Below are positions 33,911 to 43,779 of a stretch of DNA of 64,000 nt, piece after piece. Position numbers and translations under genes: made by a program. How positions within the stretch are numbered: position 1 is the stretch's first letter; the number at the start of each line of letters is the position of its first letter. The stretch is taken from positions 2,250,823 to 2,314,822 of the forward strand of contig UYJD01000001.1 of NCBI GenBank assembly GCA_900618795.1, read 5' to 3'. The DNA comes from Cyanodermella asteris (taxonomy: Eukaryota; Ascomycota; Lecanoromycetes; Ostropales; Stictidaceae). The notes under the pieces are model-generated. The model did no database searches. It saw only the letters and a list, made by a program, of their open reading frames with translations, and had not been told where the DNA came from.

Positions 33911-35110
33911 TCACTTTCCCGCTTTAGCAGCCTTCTTCTGTGCCTTCAATTCTTTTCTCCTCGCCTTTTCGGCTTTCCTCGCTGCCCTAGCTTCCGGTGT
34001 CTCCACGGATTCACCATTCTGCACCTCATCAACCTCAATCGTTTTCCGAACCACGCTCTTAGGTCGCTGAAATGCCGGCGTCTCTTTCGCCGAAAAGACC
34101 CCGATGGGCACGTTCATGACCCGTAATCCCTCCCGCTGCTTCGGCGGCGGCACCTTCTCGTACGTCCGCTGCGCGACCAACATGGTCGGGTCCAGACTCC
34201 ATTCTTCCGTATCCTTCTCATCGTGTCGAGCGTTGGTGTTGGCGCCCGGCATCAGCTGCTGTAGCTCTAGTGACCTTGTTATAGGCGCCTTTATCGATGT
34301 ATATTCGTTGCTCTTCCCGTCCGGGAGCAAGATCATCGAGCCCTCGAGATCTCGTTTTCGAGACGTTCGGAAGGTGTAGGAGGAGTTGTCTGAGGATGTG
34401 AAAGCTGAGGATCCGCTGTCGATTGCGGATAGACTCAGCGTGTGGAGGGAGGAGATATCGACGTCTTCGGGAACTGTGATGTGCCACAGCTGTTTGCCCT
34501 TGAGAGAGGAAGAGGAGGTGAGGGTGTTGAGGAGGTCGGATTTTGCTGGTCTCAGTTTTGTGCGCTCGAAGCCAGCGGGCGGATTCCAGTTGTCGACTGC
34601 TTTTGACTCGACAGTTCGTGATGTGTGGGCGGGGCGGATTGCTTCGGAGCGTGGTTTCGGAGGTGTGTCGAGGATCATGCCGTCATCGCTTTCTTCGTCC
34701 TCCTCTTCTGATTCTGATTCGGAACTTGTAGCTGGTGCGGAGGGCTTCTTGCCATTTTGTCGCGGCGCATCTGAGTCGTCGTCTGAGGAGGACCCGTCGC
34801 TGGATTCCGATTCTGAGGTTTCCTGAGCTTTCTTCTTACCGTTCGTCTTCGCAGCCCCATTGGCTTTTGGCAGTCTTTCCTCTTTGGCAACGTCAAGCTT
34901 CCTCTTCTTCGCGGCACTCTGTGTAGATATGCTGGTTACTTTGGCTTGTGGGGCATCCGAGTCGTCGCTGTCGTCACTGCTCGAGTCGTCGGAGAGCGTG
35001 ATGGTTTCGGCACTCAAGGCGGGTTTTGTTGGTTTTGTGGGGATGGCGATGGACGATTGTTGCGATTTTTTGGCCTTGGAGCCCTTGGCAACTGTACTTG
35101 ACGGCGCCAT
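33911..35110 (-). CDS. RPA34: RNA polymerase I subunit, RPA34/A34.5 family
   Basis: A single exon of 399 residues with ATG at 35110. The first 165 residues are low-complexity, with acidic-Ser tracts (SDDSSSDDSDDSD, SESESEEEDEESDD) and basic patches. A globular part begins at PPAGFERTKLRP and includes LWHITVPEDVDISSLHTL. That is the opening strand of the RPA34_5 domain, as in yeast Rpa34 (QVWLIKFPSNVDISKL). The domain continues through SMILLPDG to about residue 330. The tail is Lys/Ala/Arg-rich (RKAEKARRKELKAQKKAAK), as in yeast. The protein pairs with A49 as the TFIIF-like heterodimer of Pol I in the nucleolus. It is divergently arranged with GRC3. Fungal members vary much in length. Confidence 0.85.
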   Translation of the reverse strand: MAPSSTVAKGSKAKKSQQSSIAIPTKPTKPALSAETITLSDDSSSDDSDDSDAPQAKVTSISTQSAAKKRKLDVAKEERLPKANGAAKTNGKKKAQETSESESSDGSSSDDDSDAPRQNGKKPSAPATSSESESEEEDEESDDGMILDTPPKPRSEAIRPAHTSRTVESKAVDNWNPPAGFERTKLRPAKSDLLNTLTSSSSLKGKQLWHITVPEDVDISSLHTLSLSAIDSGSSAFTSSDNSSYTFRTSRKRDLEGSMILLPDGKSNEYTSIKAPITRSLELQQLMPGANTNARHDEKDTEEWSLDPTMLVAQRTYEKVPPPKQREGLRVMNVPIGVFSAKETPAFQRPKSVVRKTIEVDEVQNGESVETPEARAARKAEKARRKELKAQKKAAKAGK

Positions 35111-35586
35111 TGTCAGATTCAGAGGTTAAGCAGAAGTAGCGAAGTACTGTAAAAACAGCTGTGCATCGATGCGCTCGAGGGTGCAGGGAAAAAAGTTGCG
35201 GAGCTCGGCGGAATGGGCTCCGATGGATTTTTTGAACCGGTCATCTCGCAACTAGAGCCAAGTCACAACTTGCTTCAGAGCTTCCAGGTGAGCATGAGAA
35301 ATCACGGGAGCAATGTTATCGAGTGATTGCTTCCGTCGATCATCCCAATCTTCACACTTCGCCATTGTGTTCATGATGGTGTGCTGATAGTGTGGTTTTT
35401 GAAACTGTCCACACCACACTGAGGTCGTTCACAATATGAATGAGTGGGCAATTTTTACATTATACAAATCATAGCATTGTGTCCTCGTTCTAGCTTTGAC
35501 ATCGTCTAGTGCATTGCTTTGAGCGAGTATCCCACAATTATTTCTGATAGCTCGACTATACAATATATCCTACGCCCTTCGACGCC
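35111..35586. promoter_or_regulatory. Bidirectional promoter between RPA34 and GRC3
   Basis: These 476 bp separate two divergent start codons and must hold both promoters. No clear TATA box was seen on either side. No shared element was identified with confidence. Confidence 0.6.
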
Positions 35587-38004
35587 ATGCCACTGAGCGC
35601 TATCGCAGCGCGGAAACTCGCGCAGGAGAAACGAGAAGCTGTACTTCAAGCGGCGCAAAGTGTGCCCTTTGAAAGAGCGACTCCGACAGCATTGCAGCTT
35701 CAAGCAACACGTCCTGCTGCATCGCCTTTAATCAGTACAAATCCGCCGAGCAAGTCGAAGAAGCGCAAGCGGAAGCAGGATGCACCACCACCTGAAGAGG
35801 AGCCAGAGGTCATTACTGGTGAGCGCCTCAATAGAGTATCAAAGTTCGCCGACGATACTTTGCATGTTAATCGGAATCAGAATCTTGAAGAAGAGCGCCG
35901 CAATGGGGATCAATCGATGCAGCTCGACTTGCAAGACGAAGAAGAATCTGAAGCACTAGACCGGCTGGAGACGGACGAGGATTTGCTCGACCTGTCAAGC
36001 GATACTTCAGACTATGAGGTTTCCACCAGAGGTGCTCCGTCAAGGAAAATGGCGCCCCGTTACACAGATGTCTCTTTATCGACCGTAAGTAAGCAAAAGG
36101 TCATCTTCAGACGCGTCTACGGAGTCGATGCTGCAATCATTCCGCTCACGCCTGGTGAAAAAGTAGTGGCAGTCGGGCAATATGAATTATGGGTTCGCAA
36201 AGGAACTGTTACAGTTTATGGGGCGATCATCCATGCGAGCCCAAAAGCCTACCGCATCCACGCGCCATCGTCACACGCTTTGCCTGTAATACAGGCAGTC
36301 CAGAACCCGTACGGTGGGGAGCCTGCAGCAGAAGTCGTGCTATCTTCCTGCAACACGGGTATGAGGCTTTTGAATTCATTGAGCCCGGAATATGAAAAGC
36401 TGTGGAACGACCCTGCTCCGGAAAATGACACCCGATCATTCCGAGTTCTTTGGTCATCGGCAGAAGACTTTTGCTCGCGGCCACTACGACCTCTTGAAGA
36501 ACCTGGTACTTGGAAGGCTCTGGCAACGTCGCTAATCAATCGTGAAGATTTGAGGCCCCCAGTGATCTTAATCTCGGGACCCAAAGGGACGGGAAAATCA
36601 ACTCTTACAAGATTTCTCACCAATGCATTCCTCTGCAGCCAGAGATACGACAGCGTGTCATATCTAGATATTGATCCTGGTCAGCCAGAATACAGGCCAC
36701 CCGGGGATCTATCGCTTTGCCGGTTGAAGGAATACAACTTCGGACCGTCATACTGTCATCCAAACTGCATCGATGGCCAGAATGAGTTATCTGTGGCTCA
36801 TCATTTCGGCTTCATCACGCCACGAGATGACCCCCAGCATTATGTCGCATGTGTCATGGATCTGTTTCGGAGACACCAAAGACAGCATCCCGGACTTCCC
36901 TTGTTGATCAACTGCTCCGGCTGGATCCTTGGTAGCGGCTTGAAGTGTTTGGAGACACTAATCGCCAGCATAAGACCCACGGACACGATTTACACAAGCA
37001 TAGAAGGACCAGATGAAGTGGCAGAACTCTTGAACCATGCCACGAAAAACTCGAGCATGCAATTGCATACGCTGCCATCTGCACAGAGTGCTACCCACGC
37101 GCAGCGAACTTCTGCGCAACTGAGAGCCATGCTTACAATGTCTTACTTCCACGTCACTGGTATGGTCCAGAACGAGATTCGTTGGACTTTCACGCCCATA
37201 AACGAAATACCGGAACAGTTGTGGTCTTACTCTGGGTCGGAGCCTCTCATAAGTGCCATCACACCTTACACCGATTTCATCGCCCCCAAATTCTTTTCAT
37301 CCGTCCTCGACATGTCAATCATCTCCATAGTAGCCGTATACCACGACCAGGCTCTCCAAGACAAGCTCGAGCTCGACCATGACCGCGCAGAATTCCTGGC
37401 AAGCAGAGATCAAAACACTTGGCACGAGCACTCGTCTCCATCGGACTCCGAGACACCCGACACTCAAGATCAGACGCACGCAGCCGGTCCATCCCAGGCG
37501 CCTCAGACCCGCGCCCTGCGCCATACACCAGAGGGCATCCCTTACTACTTCCGCGGAACCGGGGCGTATACACCCCTGGACCCAGCACACTCGCAGACGC
37601 TGGGCCAGGCGCTCGTACGAGGCGTCGATGCCGAGAAGCAGTGTCTGCGCGTCGTGACACCGGTTGGCCGGGAAGTGCTTGAAGAGTGTATGGCTCGGGG
37701 AGCTGTTATCGTGCTTGTTAGGGGACGATTGGATAGACCGGACTGGGCGCATCTGGAGCCGTATCATGCGGGGCTTTGGCGGGAGCAGGAGTACGAGAAG
37801 TGGAAGGGAAAAGTTGCTTCCAACGACGGCAACGAAGCTGACGGCATCGTGGCACGAGACGATCACATGCAATTCGATGTCAAGGCGTGGGCTGAGAGGA
37901 CGCCTTGGGTCAGTGTTTTGAACGGGGAGGATTACGAGTGGAGGCGGAAACAGAAGGTGTGGAAAGTGAGACGGAATCTGGAGACCTCGGATGGGAAAGG
38001 ATGA
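35587..38004 (+). CDS. GRC3: Polynucleotide 5'-hydroxyl kinase GRC3
   Basis: A single exon of 805 residues with ATG at 35587. The first 170 residues are polar, with a basic cluster (KSKKRKRKQD) and acidic stretches. A beta-rich N-terminal domain precedes the P-loop GPKGTGKST at about 331-339, where Lys337 and Ser338 bind ATP. Then comes SVSYLDIDPGQPEY, the Walker B-like and Clp1-family signature, and a NCSGWILGSGLKCLETL motif. These are the marks of the CLP1/NOL9/GRC3 kinase family. In yeast Grc3 partners with the nuclease Las1, phosphorylates the 5'-OH end made in ITS2 during rRNA processing, and also helps Pol I termination. Residues 600-660 form a low-complexity insert. It is divergent from RPA34 and almost abuts the DUF1365 gene downstream. 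Confidence 0.95.
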   Translation: MPLSAIAARKLAQEKREAVLQAAQSVPFERATPTALQLQATRPAASPLISTNPPSKSKKRKRKQDAPPPEEEPEVITGERLNRVSKFADDTLHVNRNQNLEEERRNGDQSMQLDLQDEEESEALDRLETDEDLLDLSSDTSDYEVSTRGAPSRKMAPRYTDVSLSTVSKQKVIFRRVYGVDAAIIPLTPGEKVVAVGQYELWVRKGTVTVYGAIIHASPKAYRIHAPSSHALPVIQAVQNPYGGEPAAEVVLSSCNTGMRLLNSLSPEYEKLWNDPAPENDTRSFRVLWSSAEDFCSRPLRPLEEPGTWKALATSLINREDLRPPVILISGPKGTGKSTLTRFLTNAFLCSQRYDSVSYLDIDPGQPEYRPPGDLSLCRLKEYNFGPSYCHPNCIDGQNELSVAHHFGFITPRDDPQHYVACVMDLFRRHQRQHPGLPLLINCSGWILGSGLKCLETLIASIRPTDTIYTSIEGPDEVAELLNHATKNSSMQLHTLPSAQSATHAQRTSAQLRAMLTMSYFHVTGMVQNEIRWTFTPINEIPEQLWSYSGSEPLISAITPYTDFIAPKFFSSVLDMSIISIVAVYHDQALQDKLELDHDRAEFLASRDQNTWHEHSSPSDSETPDTQDQTHAAGPSQAPQTRALRHTPEGIPYYFRGTGAYTPLDPAHSQTLGQALVRGVDAEKQCLRVVTPVGREVLEECMARGAVIVLVRGRLDRPDWAHLEPYHAGLWREQEYEKWKGKVASNDGNEADGIVARDDHMQFDVKAWAERTPWVSVLNGEDYEWRRKQKVWKVRRNLETSDGKG

Positions 38005-38019
38005 TCACAAATATAGTCA

Positions 38020-40035
38020 TTAGAATTGCTTGAGTGTCATCTCGAACAGGATGGCAGCTGCAGCTAGCACGGCTGGAAATGTGCCCTCTCTCAGCGCGTC
38101 TATATGCCCGATCACAGCCACGCCGAGCCATATTGTGAGTGTGCGAAAGATCCAAACTGAAGCGTCAAGGAGTTCTGCCGACCCAAACGCAATCCTGTCT
38201 GCTATCAACAGCCCAAGGACGGCTTTGCGGTAATTCTCCGCTTTTTGCTTGGTTTCTGGATCGGTCGTTCGGCAGTAAACTTGGCACACCATCTCGTCCA
38301 TGGGGTGGGGGCTGCCGTTCGGTTCGTGAGGACGAAGCCAATGCAGAAAACGCCATCTCCAAGGAACTGCGTCAGGACGCGTCGTCTCATTTGTCTTCTG
38401 ACTCGACTTGTTCTCGAGCAGATCTGCAATGAGCTGCTTCGCCTTTGCATCTTCTGTGGTGGAAAGAAGCAGTAAGCCTGGAGGAACGGTATCTGCTGCT
38501 CCGCGAATGCTCACGGTCTGCTCCTCAACTGTCAATTCCCTTCTCAAGAATTTTCGACCGAGAGCATATTGAGTGTAGAACAGAGGACTGAGGACCTGAA
38601 CCTCGATTGCCGCCTTTGCACGACTTTCTTCCACGCTCGTAGCTGGTGCATCGGCGATACCCAGATGCCAGCTCCGTGGTCCAGGAATACCGAGTGCGTG
38701 CGTGTACCTTACAGGCACGGAGACCGCAGCACCGCTCTCAGCTGACATGGACCAGGACCTGCATTGTCGTTGCAAAAATTGACCAAACAACTCGCCAATC
38801 GCCGTCTCCCGCCAAGTAGCCTGTCGCCCGATGCTAGAACGTAACACTTCAGGCCTGAACCAGACATGTAACCCACGAGCGAAGAACAGTTTCGCGGCTT
38901 CTTTGAGAATGCGCGGAAAAGTGACGAAGCCGACCCAGCACCACGAGGCAACGAAATGTGTCTTTTGTCCAAATGTGAGGGACTCGGCGTGCAGAGCTGG
39001 GCCGGTAGAGAAAAGTCGAGCAACGAGCTTCGAATGCGATTTCGACGAACGAAGAGTGATAGTGTTGTCGATTCGAAGTGCAGTTGCATTCGGCGCGGTC
39101 TCGTCCATGAATCCCGGATCGTGTGCCATCAGGGAGTATGAGCCCTTTCGAGAGTTGAAGGGAGAGACGTGGAAATCCTTGGTCCACGTCTGGCGAAAAT
39201 GCTTGGGGTTCTCGGCCGGCACGAGTCTCTCGCCATCAAAGTCGGCGTCGAACCGTTGGCTTCGATCGAGAAGATACATGCGCCGTTCGTCAAACGTGTT
39301 ATTGACTTCCAGTAGCATATACTTGAGATGCTTCTCTCGGTCGTACAGGTACCAGAATGAGACGGGGTTGAACGAGTAGCCCAAGAATTTCGGTGCCGTT
39401 ACGAGAAAAATGTTCGGTACGTCCCCGATGTCGACGTTCTCGGTCTTGAGATATTCGCGAAGCTTGCCATATAGCGTTCCATCCAAGCTCGGGCTTCGAA
39501 AGAGGTATGTATCAGTCGTCACGCTGAACCAAGCCCAAGGGTCGCCGCGCTCTGGTTCAGTTTCGATCCCGAGTAGAGAGCCTCCATATGTGCCACTCGG
39601 CCCGACTTGAAAGGCGACTTGAAGATACGTGTATGCGAAGCCATGCTTTTTCGGAAATTGGCGGGTATGGGATGTCTTGCAAGGAAGTAGCCACGGTCCG
39701 ACTGGTTTTGATAAGAAGCTGGCTCTGGAAGGCTCGGACACCGAGGAAGATGTACCAAGTGTCGGACTCATTCGGTTGACAGATTTCTCAACCGAGCGTA
39801 TCAAGATTGTGCATCCAAGGAGGAAACCGAAAACCTGCAATTTTGCCTTTGAATCATCATGGCCCCGCAAATGATACCATGCCGCTTGCAGAAATGCTAT
39901 GGAAGGAATCAAGGTGCGATGGCTGTGGAACACCGGAAAGCCAAGACCCAACGCAACGAGTGTCTGGAAGAATGTGAGAGCCGCATATAGGCCTCCGAAA
40001 TCGAAGGCCAAAGTAGTTCCCATATCGATAGTCAT
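38020..40035 (-). CDS. DUF1365 family membrane protein
   Basis: A single exon of 671 residues. The open frame reaches 40119 but opens with TTG, so the first ATG (40035) is chosen, and another ATG lies four codons on. Several hydrophobic helices occupy the first 80 residues. The DUF1365 domain then extends over roughly residues 115-430: TSHTRQFPKKHGFAYTYL, then SFNPVSFWYLYD, KHLKYMLLEVNNTFDERR and KDFHVSPF. The YSFNPVSFWY and HVSPF motifs are diagnostic. The C-terminal third contains more apolar segments ending at an FEMTLKQF tail. Bacterial DUF1365 proteins are often encoded beside cyclopropane-fatty-acid synthases and are thought to act in membrane lipid metabolism, but the fungal role is not known. 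Its stop codon is only 15 bp from that of GRC3. Confidence 0.88.
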   Translation of the reverse strand: MTIDMGTTLAFDFGGLYAALTFFQTLVALGLGFPVFHSHRTLIPSIAFLQAAWYHLRGHDDSKAKLQVFGFLLGCTILIRSVEKSVNRMSPTLGTSSSVSEPSRASFLSKPVGPWLLPCKTSHTRQFPKKHGFAYTYLQVAFQVGPSGTYGGSLLGIETEPERGDPWAWFSVTTDTYLFRSPSLDGTLYGKLREYLKTENVDIGDVPNIFLVTAPKFLGYSFNPVSFWYLYDREKHLKYMLLEVNNTFDERRMYLLDRSQRFDADFDGERLVPAENPKHFRQTWTKDFHVSPFNSRKGSYSLMAHDPGFMDETAPNATALRIDNTITLRSSKSHSKLVARLFSTGPALHAESLTFGQKTHFVASWCWVGFVTFPRILKEAAKLFFARGLHVWFRPEVLRSSIGRQATWRETAIGELFGQFLQRQCRSWSMSAESGAAVSVPVRYTHALGIPGPRSWHLGIADAPATSVEESRAKAAIEVQVLSPLFYTQYALGRKFLRRELTVEEQTVSIRGAADTVPPGLLLLSTTEDAKAKQLIADLLENKSSQKTNETTRPDAVPWRWRFLHWLRPHEPNGSPHPMDEMVCQVYCRTTDPETKQKAENYRKAVLGLLIADRIAFGSAELLDASVWIFRTLTIWLGVAVIGHIDALREGTFPAVLAAAAILFEMTLKQF

Positions 40036-41277
40036 GGATATCCAACGTAGGAAAGAAAGATAAGGCAGAAAGAATTTCGTGCAGAGCGAAGCTATATACG
40101 TCGAAACCCAATGTGCCAATCCATGGCTATATACCCGACAGTCTGTTTCGCAGCAGACTTATTTCGCTTCAGTCAAAGTGGGAAGACAATGAGAGGTCGT
40201 GATGTTGACGAACGACCGGGGTCCCTGGTGGCGGGAGCCGCCATCTGATTGGTTAAGACCCAGTCTACGGTTCCACCAAGCACAACGTCTTGTCAACGGT
40301 CGTCGGTCCGCTGCACGTCAAGGCAACGTCTTTGTGCCATTCTCACGTCTGTGCGATCGAGAACTCATGCATGGTGTCTTGCAAAAGTTCGTGATGTCAG
40401 GTGATCTCCGCTTGCTGAGAAAGCAAATTCGCTGGTTGAATTGGAAAAGTACGTGTACTGCATGCAGGTAGGTGGGTATGTCTGGACATTAATCAAAATC
40501 ATTAATTCCAACCAGAGCCGGTACGAAGTAAACCATGTCTGGCTGAGAAAGGGGGAGGACGGATGCAAAGTTCCATGTTTTGGTCGAAAACAGGGCCGTC
40601 CAGCATTCCCGAGTGCCTTGCATTTGGGGCCGCAATGCGTCTGTGGTGCTTTCGTGTTATTTCAAACCCATGCAAGTCATTATCCGAGCAGCAGTTTCAC
40701 CAAAACTACAGGAACTGGACTTGACCCATCATCCACTGTGTCCCCGCAGGCAGGATTCGAAGCCGGCTCCCGGCTTCGTGGTCATGTTGTTCTCACATAA
40801 GTGAACAAATGCTTATCTTACACGGCACTGACCACAGTGTATGCGTTCGTCCATGCACGAAGGGATCAACCAATGACTGCGAGCCACTCATATAAGGACG
40901 TCAAAAATCCGTCCTGAAACGAGGGACATGTCAATCAAGGGATATGGGCGACAAATAGTGCAAGGCGAGAAGTCAGTGAAACATTTGGCGGCGGCATGAT
41001 TTGGGGCCAGCAGTCTCATAGCAGGCTGCCAGAAGTCTCGAAAGGAATAATCCATGACCTAACCTTCGGAGTAGGTCCGTCAACGTTACCAAGCGCGCCT
41101 GGAAAACTACTAATACGAGTAGCTGTCTACATAGCTTAGCTGCTACTCACTCACGTACTGACAGAGGTACCTAAAGAGGTAACATTCGAATGAGGTATGA
41201 AAGTTCGTGCGTAACAACTTCTACAAGTACGCGGCTCGGTGTACTTGAATGTATGATGTATTTCGTAAGCTTTTTCT
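40036..41277. other. Intergenic with a strong hairpin
   Basis: No gene is supported. The left end is the promoter side of the DUF1365 gene, with a GATTGGTT (CCAAT-box complement) near 40237. A 9-bp perfect inverted repeat lies at 40758-40778. At 41090-41190 short TAGCT and GGTACCT-like words recur. The right end should include the 3' region of the SEC18 gene. Confidence 0.5.
40758..40778. repeat. Perfect 9-bp hairpin with 3-nt loop
   Basis: The arms CGAAGCCGG and CCGGCTTCG are exact reverse complements separated by CTC. On the minus strand the right part reads GCTTCGAATCC, ten of eleven matches to the tRNA B-box consensus. No full cloverleaf can be folded by eye, so it may be a tRNA fragment, a tRNA-derived short element or a transcription-end hairpin. 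Confidence 0.5.
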
Positions 41278-43779
41278 CTAATCATAGCCCTGTCTAGACA
41301 TATCTTGCGCCAGCTGTGATGCGAATTCGCCGTTCACATCATCCTCTCGCTCCTGAGCAGCCTCGATATCATACAAAATCTGCTTGATGCCGACGTTGAT
41401 GCGGTCTTTTTGGGTAATCGAATGCACTTCGGTGAGTGCGCCCTTAACGTCTGTGAACGCTCCAGAGTGCTGCAGCAGGTTCCCTAGCTCTTCATATGTC
41501 ATGACTGGCGGCACAGCGATGTCGGCCTTGAAGTTGGGAAACAAATTGAGCCGTCGCAAGACCTGGGGATATGATGTTGTGGCAATGATGAGGAGGCGGT
41601 GACCCTCTGGCGGTCGCTTTGTCAGTAGGACATCGACGGCTTTGCGGAGAGAGTTCTCGAAGCGAGGACCTTCATCGGTCCAGTCGAAAAGCTTTTCAAT
41701 ATCGTCGATGACAATAACACTCAGTGGTGACTTGTATGCGTCGTCAAAGACCTTGCTAAGGTGCTGTAACGTCAATGCCGCGTTCATGCCGACCATAGCT
41801 GTGCTTGTAATCAGTTTGATGAAAGGGAAACCACTGTTCAGCGCTATCTTGGCTGCCAGTGCAGTTTTTCCACTTCCAGGGGGACCGTGAACAAGGGCGG
41901 TGTAGAATGCCGATAGCTGGCCGGTTTGGACCTGCTTCACTATTGTCGTTCCTTGGTCCAGGATGCTCTGGACATGTGGCGAATAGTCGATTATGCCCTT
42001 GGTCATAAGATCGGCGAACTCGTCCTCGGCAATACCAAAGGCGGGCGTGACTTCTTCTGCTGCGCGCTCAAAGTCCTGCTGATCAACGACGATTTTGTCA
42101 ATATCCAGATTTGACATGTCTGCCATCGAGCCAGGGTTCATGTTCCTCGAGGCAACGTAAGAAACAGCAGCTCGAACGACACCGGAAAGCTCAGCACCGC
42201 TGTAGTTTTTGCATTTGTGTGCAAGCGCAGGTAGATCAACGTTTGGGGCAAGACGGTTGTTCTTGCGAAGATTGGCTGTGTGGATGTTCAGAATCTGTAG
42301 TCGGCCCTTCTCATCAGGCAAAGGAATCTGCATGTGAACCTCGAGACGACCAGGGCGAAGCAGGGCATCATCAATCATGTCCTTCCGGTTGGTCATTCCA
42401 ATCAGCAAGATGTTGTTGAGCTGGTCAACACCATCGAGTTTTGACAGCAGCTGGTTGACAACACTGTCGCCCACGCCCGTTCCTCCACCGGCTCCGCTAC
42501 CACGTTGCTTGCAAACTGCGTCTAATTCGTCGAAGATGATAATGTGCAGGCCGCTCTCGTCGCCCTTCTCCTTGTACTCCTTTTCTGCGTCTGCAAAAAG
42601 CTTCCTGATGTTCTCCTCCGATTGACCAACATACTTGTTCAGTACCTCAGGACCATTGATGACCTTAGGCTCTCGTGCGTTGAGCATCTGTCCAATTTTG
42701 CGAGCAATCAGGGTCTTTCCAGTTCCCGGGGGGCCGTATAGAAGCAACCCTTTGACATACTGAATACCCATCTCTTGCACCAAGCCCGGAGGAAGCAATC
42801 TAGAGGCGAATGCACGCCTGAAAATGTCGCCAAACTCCTTGTCCAGACCGCCGATGCCCATATCCTCGAACTTGAAGTTGGGTTGCAGAATCCTGTTCGC
42901 TGCTGGCCGCCTCTTACTCGCTTTGAGGTTGATCGGAGAAGCCGCATCCTTGTTGAACATCATCTGACTCGCTTTCGTCAGGATACCTCGGAAAGTTGGT
43001 AGTGTTAATGCCTCCGCTCCAGCACTTGGCTTCTCTTGCCCGAGACTTCCGAGATGTATCGTCTGAACCTTAAAAAGAAGAGGCACGCTTTTGTAATCCA
43101 TCAGAATCCGCTGGCCTGGCGACAATAACTGGTTCTCGAAGTTCTTCGTGAAGATAGCTCCTAGTTCATCTTGATCAATGGCCTCCGCAGTGGTCTTGCG
43201 GCCACGGAATGATACCTCACACTCGCACGAGGCAAGGTAGGTCTGTTTGTTGCCCTCGGCGAATGGATCAAAGACCTTGACATCCACAATATCTTGCAAC
43301 GATATAGCGGCCCATGTCCTCTGATCATCGTTCAAGCCAATCGTGCCCTGTTGCATCGAGTCATCACATTGAGCTGTCACAACGTATAGGTCGTTGACCA
43401 TGACGTAAAATTGCTGACCGGGCGCCTGAGGAAAGTCCTGTGGGGAAACAGCCGACTTGTTCGCAAATGTAAACGCTGCTGGACTCTTTGCTGGTCGCAA
43501 TTGTCTCGCGAGACCACTTGTTGAGCTGGCCGGGGCTCCTCCTCTTGAACCACCAACTGGCATGCGCTGTGGAGGCTGATCGTAGCCTCGTTTCTCCGGT
43601 TCAGCATACTGTGCTCGAGAATACCCTTGATCAAAATCTTGCTGACCGCCGTAGCCCTGTTGTGGTCCTCCATATCCTTGCTGAGGAGGCGCTCTGTCGT
43701 ATGGGTTGCGCCCTAGCGGGGGCCGTCCACCGCCGGGCGGACCAGGAGGGGGGCCTCCACGGTTGAAGTAACCAGACAT
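41278..43779 (-). CDS. SEC18: NSF ATPase, vesicle fusion factor Sec18
   Basis: A single exon of 833 residues with ATG at 43779. Residues 1-100 are Gly/Pro/Gln/Tyr-rich. An N-domain that binds alpha-SNAP/Sec17 follows, at about 105-300. The D1 ATPase ring domain has Walker A GPPGTGKT at about 345-352, Walker B IIIFDELDA and GMTNRKDMIDDALLRPGR. The D2 domain has GPPGSGKT near 630, VIVIDDIEKLFD and IIATTSYPQVL. Both nucleotide sites look complete. The enzyme disassembles SNARE complexes after membrane fusion on ER, Golgi and vacuole membranes. Fungal Sec18 proteins are usually 760-830 residues, so the length is normal. The low-complexity Gly/Tyr N-terminus is extended relative to yeast. Confidence 0.97.
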   Translation of the reverse strand: MSGYFNRGGPPPGPPGGGRPPLGRNPYDRAPPQQGYGGPQQGYGGQQDFDQGYSRAQYAEPEKRGYDQPPQRMPVGGSRGGAPASSTSGLARQLRPAKSPAAFTFANKSAVSPQDFPQAPGQQFYVMVNDLYVVTAQCDDSMQQGTIGLNDDQRTWAAISLQDIVDVKVFDPFAEGNKQTYLASCECEVSFRGRKTTAEAIDQDELGAIFTKNFENQLLSPGQRILMDYKSVPLLFKVQTIHLGSLGQEKPSAGAEALTLPTFRGILTKASQMMFNKDAASPINLKASKRRPAANRILQPNFKFEDMGIGGLDKEFGDIFRRAFASRLLPPGLVQEMGIQYVKGLLLYGPPGTGKTLIARKIGQMLNAREPKVINGPEVLNKYVGQSEENIRKLFADAEKEYKEKGDESGLHIIIFDELDAVCKQRGSGAGGGTGVGDSVVNQLLSKLDGVDQLNNILLIGMTNRKDMIDDALLRPGRLEVHMQIPLPDEKGRLQILNIHTANLRKNNRLAPNVDLPALAHKCKNYSGAELSGVVRAAVSYVASRNMNPGSMADMSNLDIDKIVVDQQDFERAAEEVTPAFGIAEDEFADLMTKGIIDYSPHVQSILDQGTTIVKQVQTGQLSAFYTALVHGPPGSGKTALAAKIALNSGFPFIKLITSTAMVGMNAALTLQHLSKVFDDAYKSPLSVIVIDDIEKLFDWTDEGPRFENSLRKAVDVLLTKRPPEGHRLLIIATTSYPQVLRRLNLFPNFKADIAVPPVMTYEELGNLLQHSGAFTDVKGALTEVHSITQKDRINVGIKQILYDIEAAQEREDDVNGEFASQLAQDMSRQGYD

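Noticed and set aside
34386-35129. Ser-rich plus-strand frames antisense to RPA34
   Set aside because: They mirror the acidic Ser codons of the minus-strand gene and have no independent signal.
40737-40800. Intact tRNA gene on the minus strand
   Set aside because: B-box-like word is present but no acceptor stem, D arm and anticodon arm can be formed together.
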